Source: an uncultured Ruminococcus sp. (GTDB lineage Bacteria > Bacillota > Clostridia > Oscillospirales > Acutalibacteraceae). From it: a stretch of 5,597 nt of DNA. Of the stretch, positions 1 to 5,247 are shown piece after piece; the stretch's first letter is position 1; each line of letters starts with the position of its first letter. Under the pieces are notes generated by a model. The model saw only the letters and a list, made by a program, of their open reading frames with translations. It did not search any database and was not told the DNA's origin. Where the stretch lies: positions 1 through 5,597 of the forward strand of contig CACYDO010000019.1 of the NCBI GenBank assembly GCA_902773165.1, written 5' to 3'. Position numbers and translations under genes: made by a program.

Positions 1-1
1 T

Positions 2-715
2 ATGCCCGATCAATTTTCAAGAACAGAGCTGCTTTACGGAAAGGCGGCGATAGAACGGCTTCACCGCAGCCGCGTTGCCGTTTTTGGCGTGGGCGGCGTA
101 GGCGGCTTTGCGGCGGAAGCGCTCGTGCGCTCGGGAGTTGGCGCGCTCGACCTGATAGATAACGATACGGTCAGCCTTACTAATCTGAATCGTCAGATAA
201 TCGCACTTCACAGTACGGTCGGCAGGTGTAAGGTAGATGTCGCAAAGGAGCGTTTTCTCGATATAAACCCCAATGCGAAGATAGAAGCGTTCAACGTTTT
301 CTACACGCCCGAAACCTCGGGACAATTCGATTTTTCTCAGTATGATTATGTTATTGACGCTATCGACAGCGTAACCGGAAAGATAGAGTTGTGTTTGCAG
401 GCAAACAAATGCGGCACTCCGATAATCAGCTCGATGGGCGCAGGAAATAAGCTTGACCCCGGTCGTTTTGAAGTAACGGATATCTACAAAACGTCAGTTT
501 GCCCGTTGGCGAGGGTCATGAGGTATGAGCTGAAAAAACGAGGAGTAAAAAAGCTCAAGGTCGTTTATTCTAAGGAAACGCCGATCAAGCCGGGGGCAAG
601 CGACGAAGACAACGGCTCGCGCAGAAGCATTCCCGGAAGTACCGCTTTTGTTCCGAGTACGGCAGGACTTATGATCGCAGGAGCGGTTATAAACGACCTT
701 GTTATGAATGTATAA
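2..715 (+). CDS. tcdA: tRNA threonylcarbamoyladenosine dehydratase (TcdA/CsdL, E1-like)
   Basis: This is a cytosolic ATP-dependent enzyme of the ThiF/MoeB/E1 superfamily. TcdA activates and dehydrates N6-threonylcarbamoyl-adenosine at tRNA position 37 to the cyclic form (ct6A), which helps decoding of ANN codons. The 237-residue product shows the family's nucleotide-binding glycine motif GVGGVG at residues 29-34, the acidic pair D53/D55 after the second strand, and the adenylation-site run NLNRQ at 61-65. The N-terminal FSRTELLYG and the C-terminal STAFVPSTAGLMIAGAVI are typical of TcdA rather than ThiF or MoeB. The segment PLARVMRYELKKRGVKKLKV is also typical of the TcdA branch. The length is slightly below the roughly 250-270 residues usual for the family. 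The ATG sits at base 2, so its ribosome-binding site lies outside the window, but the N-terminus matches where the family normally starts. Its 3' end converges on the minus-strand protease gene 12 bp away. Function is inferred from motifs only. Confidence 0.9.
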   Translation: MPDQFSRTELLYGKAAIERLHRSRVAVFGVGGVGGFAAEALVRSGVGALDLIDNDTVSLTNLNRQIIALHSTVGRCKVDVAKERFLDINPNAKIEAFNVFYTPETSGQFDFSQYDYVIDAIDSVTGKIELCLQANKCGTPIISSMGAGNKLDPGRFEVTDIYKTSVCPLARVMRYELKKRGVKKLKVVYSKETPIKPGASDEDNGSRRSIPGSTAFVPSTAGLMIAGAVINDLVMNV

Positions 716-727
716 TTGCTGATCTGT

Positions 728-1324
728 TTATCTGCGTATCATTACGGAATATATTATTGCCATTGCCGCAAGCAGAAGCGTGAAATTATTCCGTGATCGC
801 AGCAGAACAAGAAAACCGAATACGCAAACGGGGATAAGCAGCGCCGCCGTCAAGGAATACATCACTATATCGGCAGCCCTTTCGCTTGTATGCTTTTTCA
901 GAAACGCAGAGGCGATCGCGCCGCCGTCCGTTTCCAGAACAGGCAGAAGGTTGAACGCGCATAAAGCTGCGCTCACGCCGCTGCACAGCTTGAAAAATTC
1001 CGCTCCCGTCAACGCGTAAACGGCGAGAAATACCGGTATGCATATCAGGTTTACGAAAGGTCCTGCCACAGAAATTGCAGCCTGTTCGCTGTAAGGACGA
1101 GAAGCGCCTTTCGGGTCATTGATGTCTATACTCATGCAGCGCAGCTTTATATTGATTCTATCGCACCCTAAGTGCATTATCATAAAGATATGACCTGATT
1201 CATGCAGTAAAATGCATAAAAGCGCAGCCGGAAATTTATCCGGCAGTGAGAGCGCGCAAATACACAGGATAGCTGCCGAGAAATAATCGAATGAAAATAC
1301 CAGCTTACCTGCTCGAAAAGTCAT
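728..1324 (-). CDS. M50-family site-2 protease, SpoIVFB-like
   Basis: This is a polytopic membrane zinc metalloprotease of 198 residues. Two M50 signatures are visible: the zinc motif HESGH at residues 41-45 within a hydrophobic helix, and the second-site motif NLLPVLETDGG at 125-135, whose aspartate (D133) would be the third zinc ligand. AGPFVN at 87-92 matches the short motif that precedes the catalytic core in this family. Hydrophobic segments lie near residues 14-27, 31-50, 83-105, 114-130 and 150-172, with another near the C-terminus. There is no C-terminal CBS domain, unlike Bacillus SpoIVFB, which is also longer. In sporulators SpoIVFB cuts pro-sigma-K inside the membrane of the forespore compartment. 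Divergent placement next to spoIVA and a short membrane gene just upstream support that role, but substrate specificity cannot be read from the sequence. The start overlaps the preceding gene by 20 bp, suggesting translational coupling. An AGGGCGG stretch lies upstream as a weak ribosome site. Confidence 0.85.
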   Translation of the reverse strand: MTFRAGKLVFSFDYFSAAILCICALSLPDKFPAALLCILLHESGHIFMIMHLGCDRINIKLRCMSIDINDPKGASRPYSEQAAISVAGPFVNLICIPVFLAVYALTGAEFFKLCSGVSAALCAFNLLPVLETDGGAIASAFLKKHTSERAADIVMYSLTAALLIPVCVFGFLVLLRSRNNFTLLLAAMAIIYSVMIRR

Positions 1325-1613
1325 TCTCAGCCGCCCTGATGAAATCGGTGTTGTCTTTGCTTTCGTCTATTACGACTGTGTCGTTCATAAGCTCTGTGTA
1401 CTTTTCCCTGACGGTGTCAAATGTATTTCCGCCGATCAGCTTAATAATATACGCTGCTAAAACGACTAAAATTGAAAGAATAAGCCTGAACTTTATTACA
1501 GGCGAAACGGAAAACGGTGCAAAAGCGCCGCTTTTTTTTATTTCCTTTGTTTGTGCGTAGTATTCCGGCTCTGGCGTATCCTGCTGCTCAATTTGATTGA
1601 GTTCTTCTTCCAT
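1305..1613 (-). CDS. Small single-pass membrane protein, possible minimal SpoIVFA-like partner of the protease
   Basis: I do not recognise this 102-residue protein by sequence. It has an acidic, glutamine-rich N-terminus (residues 1-17), a basic patch around K23-K27 and K41-R43, one hydrophobic segment at about 44-60, and a charged C-terminal tail of about 40 residues. By the positive-inside rule the N-terminus would stay in the cytosol and the tail would face outside (or the intermembrane space of the forespore). The gene is convincing because a strong AAGGAG site sits 8 bp before the ATG and because its end overlaps the start of the M50 protease by 20 bp in another frame, the pattern of a coupled pair. 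In Bacillus the gene before spoIVFB is spoIVFA, which has a similar N-terminal membrane anchor followed by a LytM/M23-like domain. That domain is absent here, so calling this a reduced SpoIVFA is inference from position and topology. It could instead be an unrelated accessory protein. Confidence 0.7.
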   Translation of the reverse strand: MEEELNQIEQQDTPEPEYYAQTKEIKKSGAFAPFSVSPVIKFRLILSILVVLAAYIIKLIGGNTFDTVREKYTELMNDTVVIDESKDNTDFIRAAENDFSSR

Positions 1614-1621
1614 GAAAAAAT

Positions 1622-1627
1622 CTCCTT
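1622..1627 (-). promoter_or_regulatory. Ribosome-binding site of the small membrane protein
   Basis: On the minus strand AAGGAG lies 8 bp before the ATG at 1613. It is near-consensus and supports this start as the first of the two-gene operon. The protease behind it has only a weak site, which fits coupling. Confidence 0.75.
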
Positions 1628-1643
1628 TTCTTTGTTTGATGTA

Positions 1644-1672
1644 ATACTAATATTCAATTAAAACAACGGCAA
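1644..1672 (-). promoter_or_regulatory. Weak candidate promoter for the minus-strand membrane protein/protease operon
   Basis: Reading the minus strand, TTGCCG (1672-1667) and TAGTAT (1649-1644) are separated by 17 bp. Each matches 4 of 6 bases of the vegetative sigma-A consensus. The minus strand also holds GAATATT (1655-1649), which fits a sigma-E -35 box, but the expected -10 position (1634-1627) matches poorly and overlaps the ribosome site. The operon must start somewhere in this 153-bp divergent gap, but the sequence does not decide which sigma factor is used. Confidence 0.3.
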
Positions 1673-1699
1673 TTACAGAAAAGACTGAAAATAAGCTAT

Positions 1700-1728
1700 G
1701 CATATCTCCGTAGGATTTAACATAGAAT
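1700..1728 (+). promoter_or_regulatory. Sigma-E-type promoter of spoIVA
   Basis: GCATATC (1700-1706) and CATAGAAT (1721-1728) are 14 bp apart. They match the known mother-cell sigma-E elements of sporulating Firmicutes (about KMATATT and CATACAHT) at 6 of 7 and 7 of 8 positions. The predicted transcript would begin near 1735, leaving a leader of about 30 bases before the ATG at 1767. spoIVA is a sigma-E gene in Bacillus, so the match is biologically expected. The -35 box overlaps an upstream in-frame ATG at 1698, which argues against that ATG as the start. Confidence 0.75.
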
Positions 1729-1753
1729 TGAGTACATCAAATTCCGGGAAGAC

Positions 1754-1758
1754 GGAGG
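1754..1758 (+). promoter_or_regulatory. Ribosome-binding site that sets the spoIVA start
   Basis: GGAGG lies 8 bp before the ATG at 1767. There is no comparable site before the in-frame ATG at 1698, so translation is assigned to 1767. Confidence 0.85.
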
Positions 1759-1766
1759 TATTACTA

Positions 1767-3245
1767 ATGGAAGAGAGAAATATTTACAGCGATATAGCTC
1801 AGCGAACCGGCGGCAAGATCTACCTGGGTGTGGTAGGGGGCGTTAGAACGGGAAAATCTACGTTCATAAAGCGATTTATGGACGCGTTCGTTATTCCGCG
1901 TATCGACGATGACGCTCTTCGCCGCAGAACGATCGACGAGCTTCCCCAGTCGGCGGCAGGCAGAACGATTATGACGACAGAGCCCAAATTTATTCCCGAA
2001 GACGCCGTGACGGTCAAGCTTGACGACAATGTGAGCTTCAATGTCCGCATGATCGACTGTGTTGGGTATATAGTTCCCAGTGCGCTCGGGTATATTGAAG
2101 ACGAGCAGCCGCGCATGGTGAAAACTCCGTGGTATGACGAGGAAATTCCCTTTAATATGGCGGCCGAGATAGGCACGCAGAAGGTAATTTCCGAGCATTC
2201 CACCGTTGGAATAGTCGTTACGACAGACGGCTCTATCACCGATATTCCCCGTGAGGAATATGAAGAAGCGGAACAGCGCGTTGTTGAGGAGCTAAAGGCG
2301 ATAGAAAAGCCCTTTGTCATGCTGCTCAACTGCGAAGAGCCTCAGTCGGATAAGGCGCGTGCTTTAGCGGCGGAACTGACGAAGAAGTATGAGGTAAGCG
2401 TTTTCCCCGTAAACTGCGCAGAGCTTAGCGAGGACGAAATAAAGAGGATCCTTGCCGGAGTTTTATTTGAATTTCCCGTGTGTGAGATCGCAGTTGACAT
2501 GCCGAACTGGGTGACGAAGCTGGAAAGCGGCCATCGTATCAGAACAGCGCTGTTTGACGCTGTGCGCAGCGGTGCGGAGAATATTGTAAAGCTGCGCGAG
2601 CTTACAGATGTCTGCAAGGGCATAAGCCGCTGCGAATATGTTCTCAAAGCCGAGCCTGGTGAGATAGATCTCGGTTCGGGCAGGGCGAGGATAGGCGTTT
2701 CGCTTGAAAAGGGGCTGTTCTGCAGCGTTATTTCCGAGAAATCGGGAATGGATATTGACGATGAATCGGATATTCTCGGAATGATCGTGGAATTGACGCA
2801 GGTGAAGTCGGAATTCGACAAGATACGTGCGGCTTATCGTGACGCAAACGAAACCGGGTACGGTATTGTAATGCCCTCGATGGAAGACCTGACCTTGGAA
2901 GAGCCGCAGATAATTCGTCAGGGCAGCCGCTACGGAATCAAGCTCCGCGCTACAGCGCCGTCTATCCATATGCTCAAAACTAACATTACGACAGAGGTAA
3001 CTCCGATAGTCGGTTCGGAGGAGCAGTCAGAGGAGCTGGTTGCGTACCTTCTCAACGAATTCAACGACGATCCTGTCAAGATCTGGCAGTCGAATATTTT
3101 CGGAAAATCGCTCAACGAGCTTGTCAGCGAGGGTATTTCAAACAAGCTTGGACGAATGCCTGCGGAGGCGAGGGCAAAGCTGAATGAGACAATAGAGAGG
3201 ATAATCAATGATGGCTGCAACGGTTTGATCTGTGTAATCTTGTAG
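1767..3245 (+). CDS. spoIVA: Stage IV sporulation protein A, spore coat morphogenetic ATPase
   Basis: SpoIVA is a TRAFAC-class ATPase made in the mother cell. It is anchored to the outer forespore membrane by SpoVM and polymerises after ATP hydrolysis into the basement layer on which the spore coat assembles; it is also needed for cortex formation. From the ATG at 1767 the product is 492 residues, the same length as Bacillus subtilis SpoIVA as I recall it. Visible motifs are the P-loop GGVRTGKST at 24-32 with K30, the conserved block DELPQSAAGRTIMTTEPKF at 57-75 including the sensor threonines near 70-71, and the Walker B-like IDCVGY with D97. The C-terminal half, including DEP/EEPQIIRQGSR-type and APSIHM motifs and the terminal ERIINDG...ICVIL, aligns well with the family. 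An upstream in-frame ATG at 1698 would add 23 unrelated residues and overlaps the promoter. It is monocistronic as far as visible, divergent from the protease pair. Confidence 0.97.
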   Translation: MEERNIYSDIAQRTGGKIYLGVVGGVRTGKSTFIKRFMDAFVIPRIDDDALRRRTIDELPQSAAGRTIMTTEPKFIPEDAVTVKLDDNVSFNVRMIDCVGYIVPSALGYIEDEQPRMVKTPWYDEEIPFNMAAEIGTQKVISEHSTVGIVVTTDGSITDIPREEYEEAEQRVVEELKAIEKPFVMLLNCEEPQSDKARALAAELTKKYEVSVFPVNCAELSEDEIKRILAGVLFEFPVCEIAVDMPNWVTKLESGHRIRTALFDAVRSGAENIVKLRELTDVCKGISRCEYVLKAEPGEIDLGSGRARIGVSLEKGLFCSVISEKSGMDIDDESDILGMIVELTQVKSEFDKIRAAYRDANETGYGIVMPSMEDLTLEEPQIIRQGSRYGIKLRATAPSIHMLKTNITTEVTPIVGSEEQSEELVAYLLNEFNDDPVKIWQSNIFGKSLNELVSEGISNKLGRMPAEARAKLNETIERIINDGCNGLICVIL

Positions 3246-3251
3246 TTATTA

Positions 3252-3318
3252 CTGCGGCAATTATTAATGTGCAAATAATAATCTGCGGTATTGCACAAGA
3301 AAAAATCCGCAGCAATAC
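3252..3318 (+). repeat. Cluster of interlocking short inverted repeats after spoIVA
   Basis: CTGCGG occurs at 3252-3257 and 3283-3288, and its reverse complement CCGCAG occurs at 3307-3312. GTATTGC at 3288-3294 is the reverse complement of GCAATAC at 3312-3318. ATTATT (3260-3265) can pair with AATAAT (3274-3279). If transcribed past the spoIVA stop codon, the RNA could fold in alternative ways. No run of T follows directly, so it is not a standard intrinsic terminator. Confidence 0.5.
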
Positions 3319-3327
3319 GGTCGTACC

Positions 3328-3371
3328 CCAAGGGCGCTTTTTTGAAAAAAGCTTGGCAAAAACTTTGTGCC
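3328..3371. repeat. Palindromic intergenic element, possible transcript end of spoIVA
   Basis: GCTTTTTT (3336-3343) and AAAAAAGC (3345-3352) form a perfect palindrome around G3344. It is flanked by CCAA (3328-3331) and TTGG (3353-3356) as an outer stem with GGGC unpaired. A second small stem, GGCA (3355-3358) with TGCC (3368-3371), partly overlaps it. On the minus strand the second stem is followed by a run of T, which looks like a terminator, although no minus-strand gene lies nearby to use it. Its compact palindromic make-up suggests a dispersed intergenic repeat of the kind seen in many Clostridia, but one copy cannot prove that. Confidence 0.45.
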
Positions 3372-3399
3372 GTGTTTCCTAAAAAAATTTATTTTGGTC

Positions 3400-3434
3400 T
3401 TTTCAATTTGACGAAATTGTAGTATAATTATAAA
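3400..3434 (+). promoter_or_regulatory. Vegetative promoter region of the hprK operon
   Basis: A perfect TATAAT lies at 3423-3428. TTTTCA at 3400-3405 is 17 bp upstream and matches 4 of 6 of the -35 consensus. A second overlapping reading pairs the better -35 box TTGACG (3408-3413) with TATAAA (3429-3434) at a short 15-bp spacing. Either places the transcript start near 3435-3441, giving a leader of about 75-80 bases before hprK. Confidence 0.65.
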
Positions 3435-3454
3435 AGAGAAATTGTACGGAATTT

Positions 3455-3495
3455 CGGCTTTGCGGCGGCAGGCATTTTCTGCCGCTGTGAAGCTG
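3455..3495 (+). ncRNA. Long stem-loop in the hprK 5' leader
   Basis: Bases 3455-3471 pair without interruption with 3479-3495 to give a 17-bp stem (13 Watson-Crick pairs and 4 G-U wobbles) closed by a 7-base loop (3472-3478). The top seven pairs are GCGGCAG/CTGCCGC. The hairpin starts soon after the predicted transcript start and ends 7 bases before the ribosome-binding site. G-U pairs on the coding strand mean it is stronger as plus-strand RNA than as DNA symmetry or minus-strand RNA. No T run follows, so it is not a terminator. Its role (mRNA stability, translation control or protein binding) is unknown. It matches no riboswitch class I recognise. Confidence 0.6.
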
Positions 3496-3502
3496 TTGGA
3501 AA

Positions 3503-3508
3503 GGCAGG
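3503..3508 (+). promoter_or_regulatory. Ribosome-binding site that sets the hprK start
   Basis: GGCAGG lies 8 bp before the ATG at 3517. It is a moderate site, but the spacing is right and the resulting N-terminus agrees with the family, unlike the upstream TTG at 3442. Confidence 0.6.
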
Positions 3509-3516
3509 TAAATTAT

Positions 3517-4473
3517 ATGGATTACACAGTATCCCTCGGGAAAATCATACATGAGTTCTCTTTGGAGATCGTCTATACGCCTAAAGACCCTAACGACCTT
3601 AACGTGAGCGTTGCCGATTATAACCGCCCCGGTCTGGAGCTTACGGGTCATCTCGACTTCTTTGATAAAAACAGAATCCTTATCATCGGCAAAAAGGAGC
3701 ACCATTATCTGGAAATGCTGCCGAGCGAGGAGAGAACAAAATCTCTTGAAGCTTTCCTCTCCCTTGCACCCCCTGCTATGATATTCTGCCGGGGCTTGCA
3801 GCCATTTCCGGAGGTCAAGAACGTGGCTTCAATGTACGGAGTGGCTATCCTCGTTTCAGAGGACGCTACGAGCGAATTTACGGCTTCTCTTGTTTCCTTC
3901 CTAAACGTCGAGCTAGCGCCGCGCGTAACGCGCCACGGCGTTTTAGTCGAGGTATACGGTGAAGGTATGCTTCTGATGGGCGACAGCGGTATCGGTAAAA
4001 GTGAAACGGCTGTCGAGCTTATCAAGAGAGGTCATCGTCTTATCGCAGATGACGCGGTTGAGATAAGACGTGTTTCAAATAAAACGCTTGTAGGCTCTTC
4101 GCCTGCAAATATCCGCCACTTTATCGAGCTTCGCGGTATCGGTATTATCAATGCGCGCAGAATTTACGGTATGGGCGCGGTAAAAAACACCGAGAAGATA
4201 GATATCGTTATCAATCTCGAAAACTGGGATAACAGTAAGGTCTATGACCGTATGGGCATGGAAACCGAGTTTATGGAAATTCTCGGCAATAAAGTGCCTA
4301 CAATAACGATCCCCGTAAAGCCCGGACGTAACCTTGCGGTTATTATAGAAGCTGCTGCGATGAATAATCGTCAGAAAAAAATGGGCTACAACGCCGCAAA
4401 AGAGCTTCTTACAAATCTCGGTATGGCTTACGATACCGATGACAGCGGCAAAACAACGATCGCGTGGGAGTAA
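3517..4473 (+). CDS. hprK: HPr kinase/phosphorylase
   Basis: HprK is a cytosolic bifunctional enzyme that phosphorylates HPr of the sugar phosphotransferase system at Ser46 when glycolytic intermediates are abundant and removes the phosphate when they are scarce. P-Ser-HPr with CcpA drives carbon catabolite repression in Firmicutes. The 318-residue product has the usual length (about 310). The N-terminal domain spans about 1-130. The catalytic domain shows RHGVLV with H140, the P-loop GDSGIGKSE at 155-163 with K161, the acidic pair D178/D179 in LIADDAVEI, the family signature IELRGIGIINARRIYG from 203 with E204 and R206, and PVKPGRNLAVI near the C-terminus. The ATG at 3517 is chosen over the TTG at 3442 because it matches known N-termini and because the upstream stretch forms the leader hairpin. 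It is the first gene of an operon with the PHP phosphatase 6 bp downstream and murB after that. Confidence 0.96.
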   Translation: MDYTVSLGKIIHEFSLEIVYTPKDPNDLNVSVADYNRPGLELTGHLDFFDKNRILIIGKKEHHYLEMLPSEERTKSLEAFLSLAPPAMIFCRGLQPFPEVKNVASMYGVAILVSEDATSEFTASLVSFLNVELAPRVTRHGVLVEVYGEGMLLMGDSGIGKSETAVELIKRGHRLIADDAVEIRRVSNKTLVGSSPANIRHFIELRGIGIINARRIYGMGAVKNTEKIDIVINLENWDNSKVYDRMGMETEFMEILGNKVPTITIPVKPGRNLAVIIEAAAMNNRQKKMGYNAAKELLTNLGMAYDTDDSGKTTIAWE

Positions 4474-4479
4474 TATGAA

Positions 4480-5223
4480 ATGAAAATTATAGCTGACACC
4501 CACACTCATACCATTGCCTCAACTCATGCCTACGCGACCGCAACAGAAATGATAGCCGAAGCATCGCATCTTGGACTGTACGCCATTGCTTTGACAGACC
4601 ACGGCCCCGATATGCCAGGCTCTCCGCAGAAATGGTATTTTAACAATCTGCGCGCAATTCCGTCTACATTTATGAACGTGCGCGTCTTGAAAGGTATTGA
4701 GGCGAATATTACCGATTTTGACGCTTCGCTCGATCTCGATGACCCGACGCTTGATTCCTTGGAATGGGTCGTTGCTTCTATTCACGATGTTACTTTAGAT
4801 CAGTCAAAAACACGCGTAAGCTTTGACACCGTTTCACAGCTTTATCTGAATGCCGCGAAAAACAGATTTATCAACGTTATCGGTCACTGCGGAACGCCTG
4901 CTTATAAATTCGATTATGAGCGCGTTCTTCCCGAGCTTGCAGCTTGCGGAAAGCTGATAGAGATCAATGATTCGGCGTTTAAAAACAACAAATCATCTGT
5001 GCCTAACTGCGTTGAGATCGCTAAAATATGCAAGCGGAAGAATATTCCGATCGTCGTCAACACAGACGCTCACTTTACTACGCAGATGGGGCGTTTTGAC
5101 GGGTCAATTAAAATGCTTGAGGAGATAGGATTTCCCGAAGAGCTTGTTGTTAATTCCTCAGTCGAGCGCTTTGAAGCATGCCTGCGTGAACGCGGAATAG
5201 AGCTGAGAAGTCCGCAGCAGTGA
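4480..5223 (+). CDS. PHP-domain metal-dependent phosphatase, YcdX-like
   Basis: This cytosolic hydrolase of the polymerase-and-histidinol-phosphatase superfamily is 247 residues long, about the size of E. coli YcdX (about 245), which binds three zinc ions in a seven-stranded barrel. Candidate metal ligands are all present: D6, H8 and H10 in ADTHTHT, H16 in ASTHAY, H41 in TDHGPDM, E74 in KGIEANI, H102 in ASIHD, H136 in GHCGTP, and D196/H198 in TDAHF. ASTHAY, TDHGPDM and GIEANI are close to the YcdX branch rather than to histidinol-phosphatase HisK. The physiological substrate is not known from sequence. The start at 4480 has GGGAG at 4466-4470, within the end of hprK, 9 bp upstream; a nearer ATG at 4475 runs at once into a stop codon. 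A PHP gene between hprK and murB is a recurrent arrangement in Clostridia, which suggests a housekeeping job tied to sugar phosphate or cell-wall metabolism, but that is inference. Confidence 0.9.
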   Translation: MKIIADTHTHTIASTHAYATATEMIAEASHLGLYAIALTDHGPDMPGSPQKWYFNNLRAIPSTFMNVRVLKGIEANITDFDASLDLDDPTLDSLEWVVASIHDVTLDQSKTRVSFDTVSQLYLNAAKNRFINVIGHCGTPAYKFDYERVLPELAACGKLIEINDSAFKNNKSSVPNCVEIAKICKRKNIPIVVNTDAHFTTQMGRFDGSIKMLEEIGFPEELVVNSSVERFEACLRERGIELRSPQQ

Positions 5224-5237
5224 AAATAGATAATTAT

Positions 5238-5241
5238 GGAG
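5238..5241 (+). promoter_or_regulatory. Ribosome-binding site that sets the murB start
   Basis: GGAG lies 6 bp before the ATG at 5248. An in-frame ATG at 5236 overlaps this site and has no good site of its own, so 5248 is preferred. Confidence 0.65.
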
Positions 5242-5247
5242 TTTTTT

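Noticed and set aside
1291..1560. Plus-strand open frame of 89 codons opposite the small membrane protein
   Set aside because: It is antisense to a gene with a good ribosome site and coupled layout, has no ribosome site, and its sequence resembles no family.
1627..1655. Sigma-E promoter for the minus-strand protease operon
   Set aside because: The -35-like GAATATT is perfect, but at the right spacing the -10 match is only about 5 of 8 and would place the transcript start inside the ribosome-binding site.
1698..1766. Longer spoIVA beginning at the in-frame ATG at 1698
   Set aside because: It adds 23 residues with no family match, has no ribosome-binding site, and overlaps the sigma-E promoter. 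The start at 1767 gives the exact family length with a strong GGAGG.
1820..2969. Several long minus-strand open frames opposite spoIVA
   Set aside because: They are shadows of the spoIVA frame: serine- and arginine-rich products with no ribosome sites or family motifs.
3378..3397. Weak A/T hairpin as a terminator before hprK
   Set aside because: The stem is mostly A-T with a bulge and is followed by an interrupted T-rich stretch, too weak to call a terminator.
3442..3516. N-terminal extension of hprK from a TTG at 3442
   Set aside because: The extra 25 residues do not resemble HprK, the region folds as a leader hairpin, and the ATG at 3517 has a suitably spaced ribosome site.
5236..5247. 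MurB start at the ATG at 5236
   Set aside because: It overlaps the GGAG site that serves the ATG at 5248 and has no upstream ribosome site of its own.
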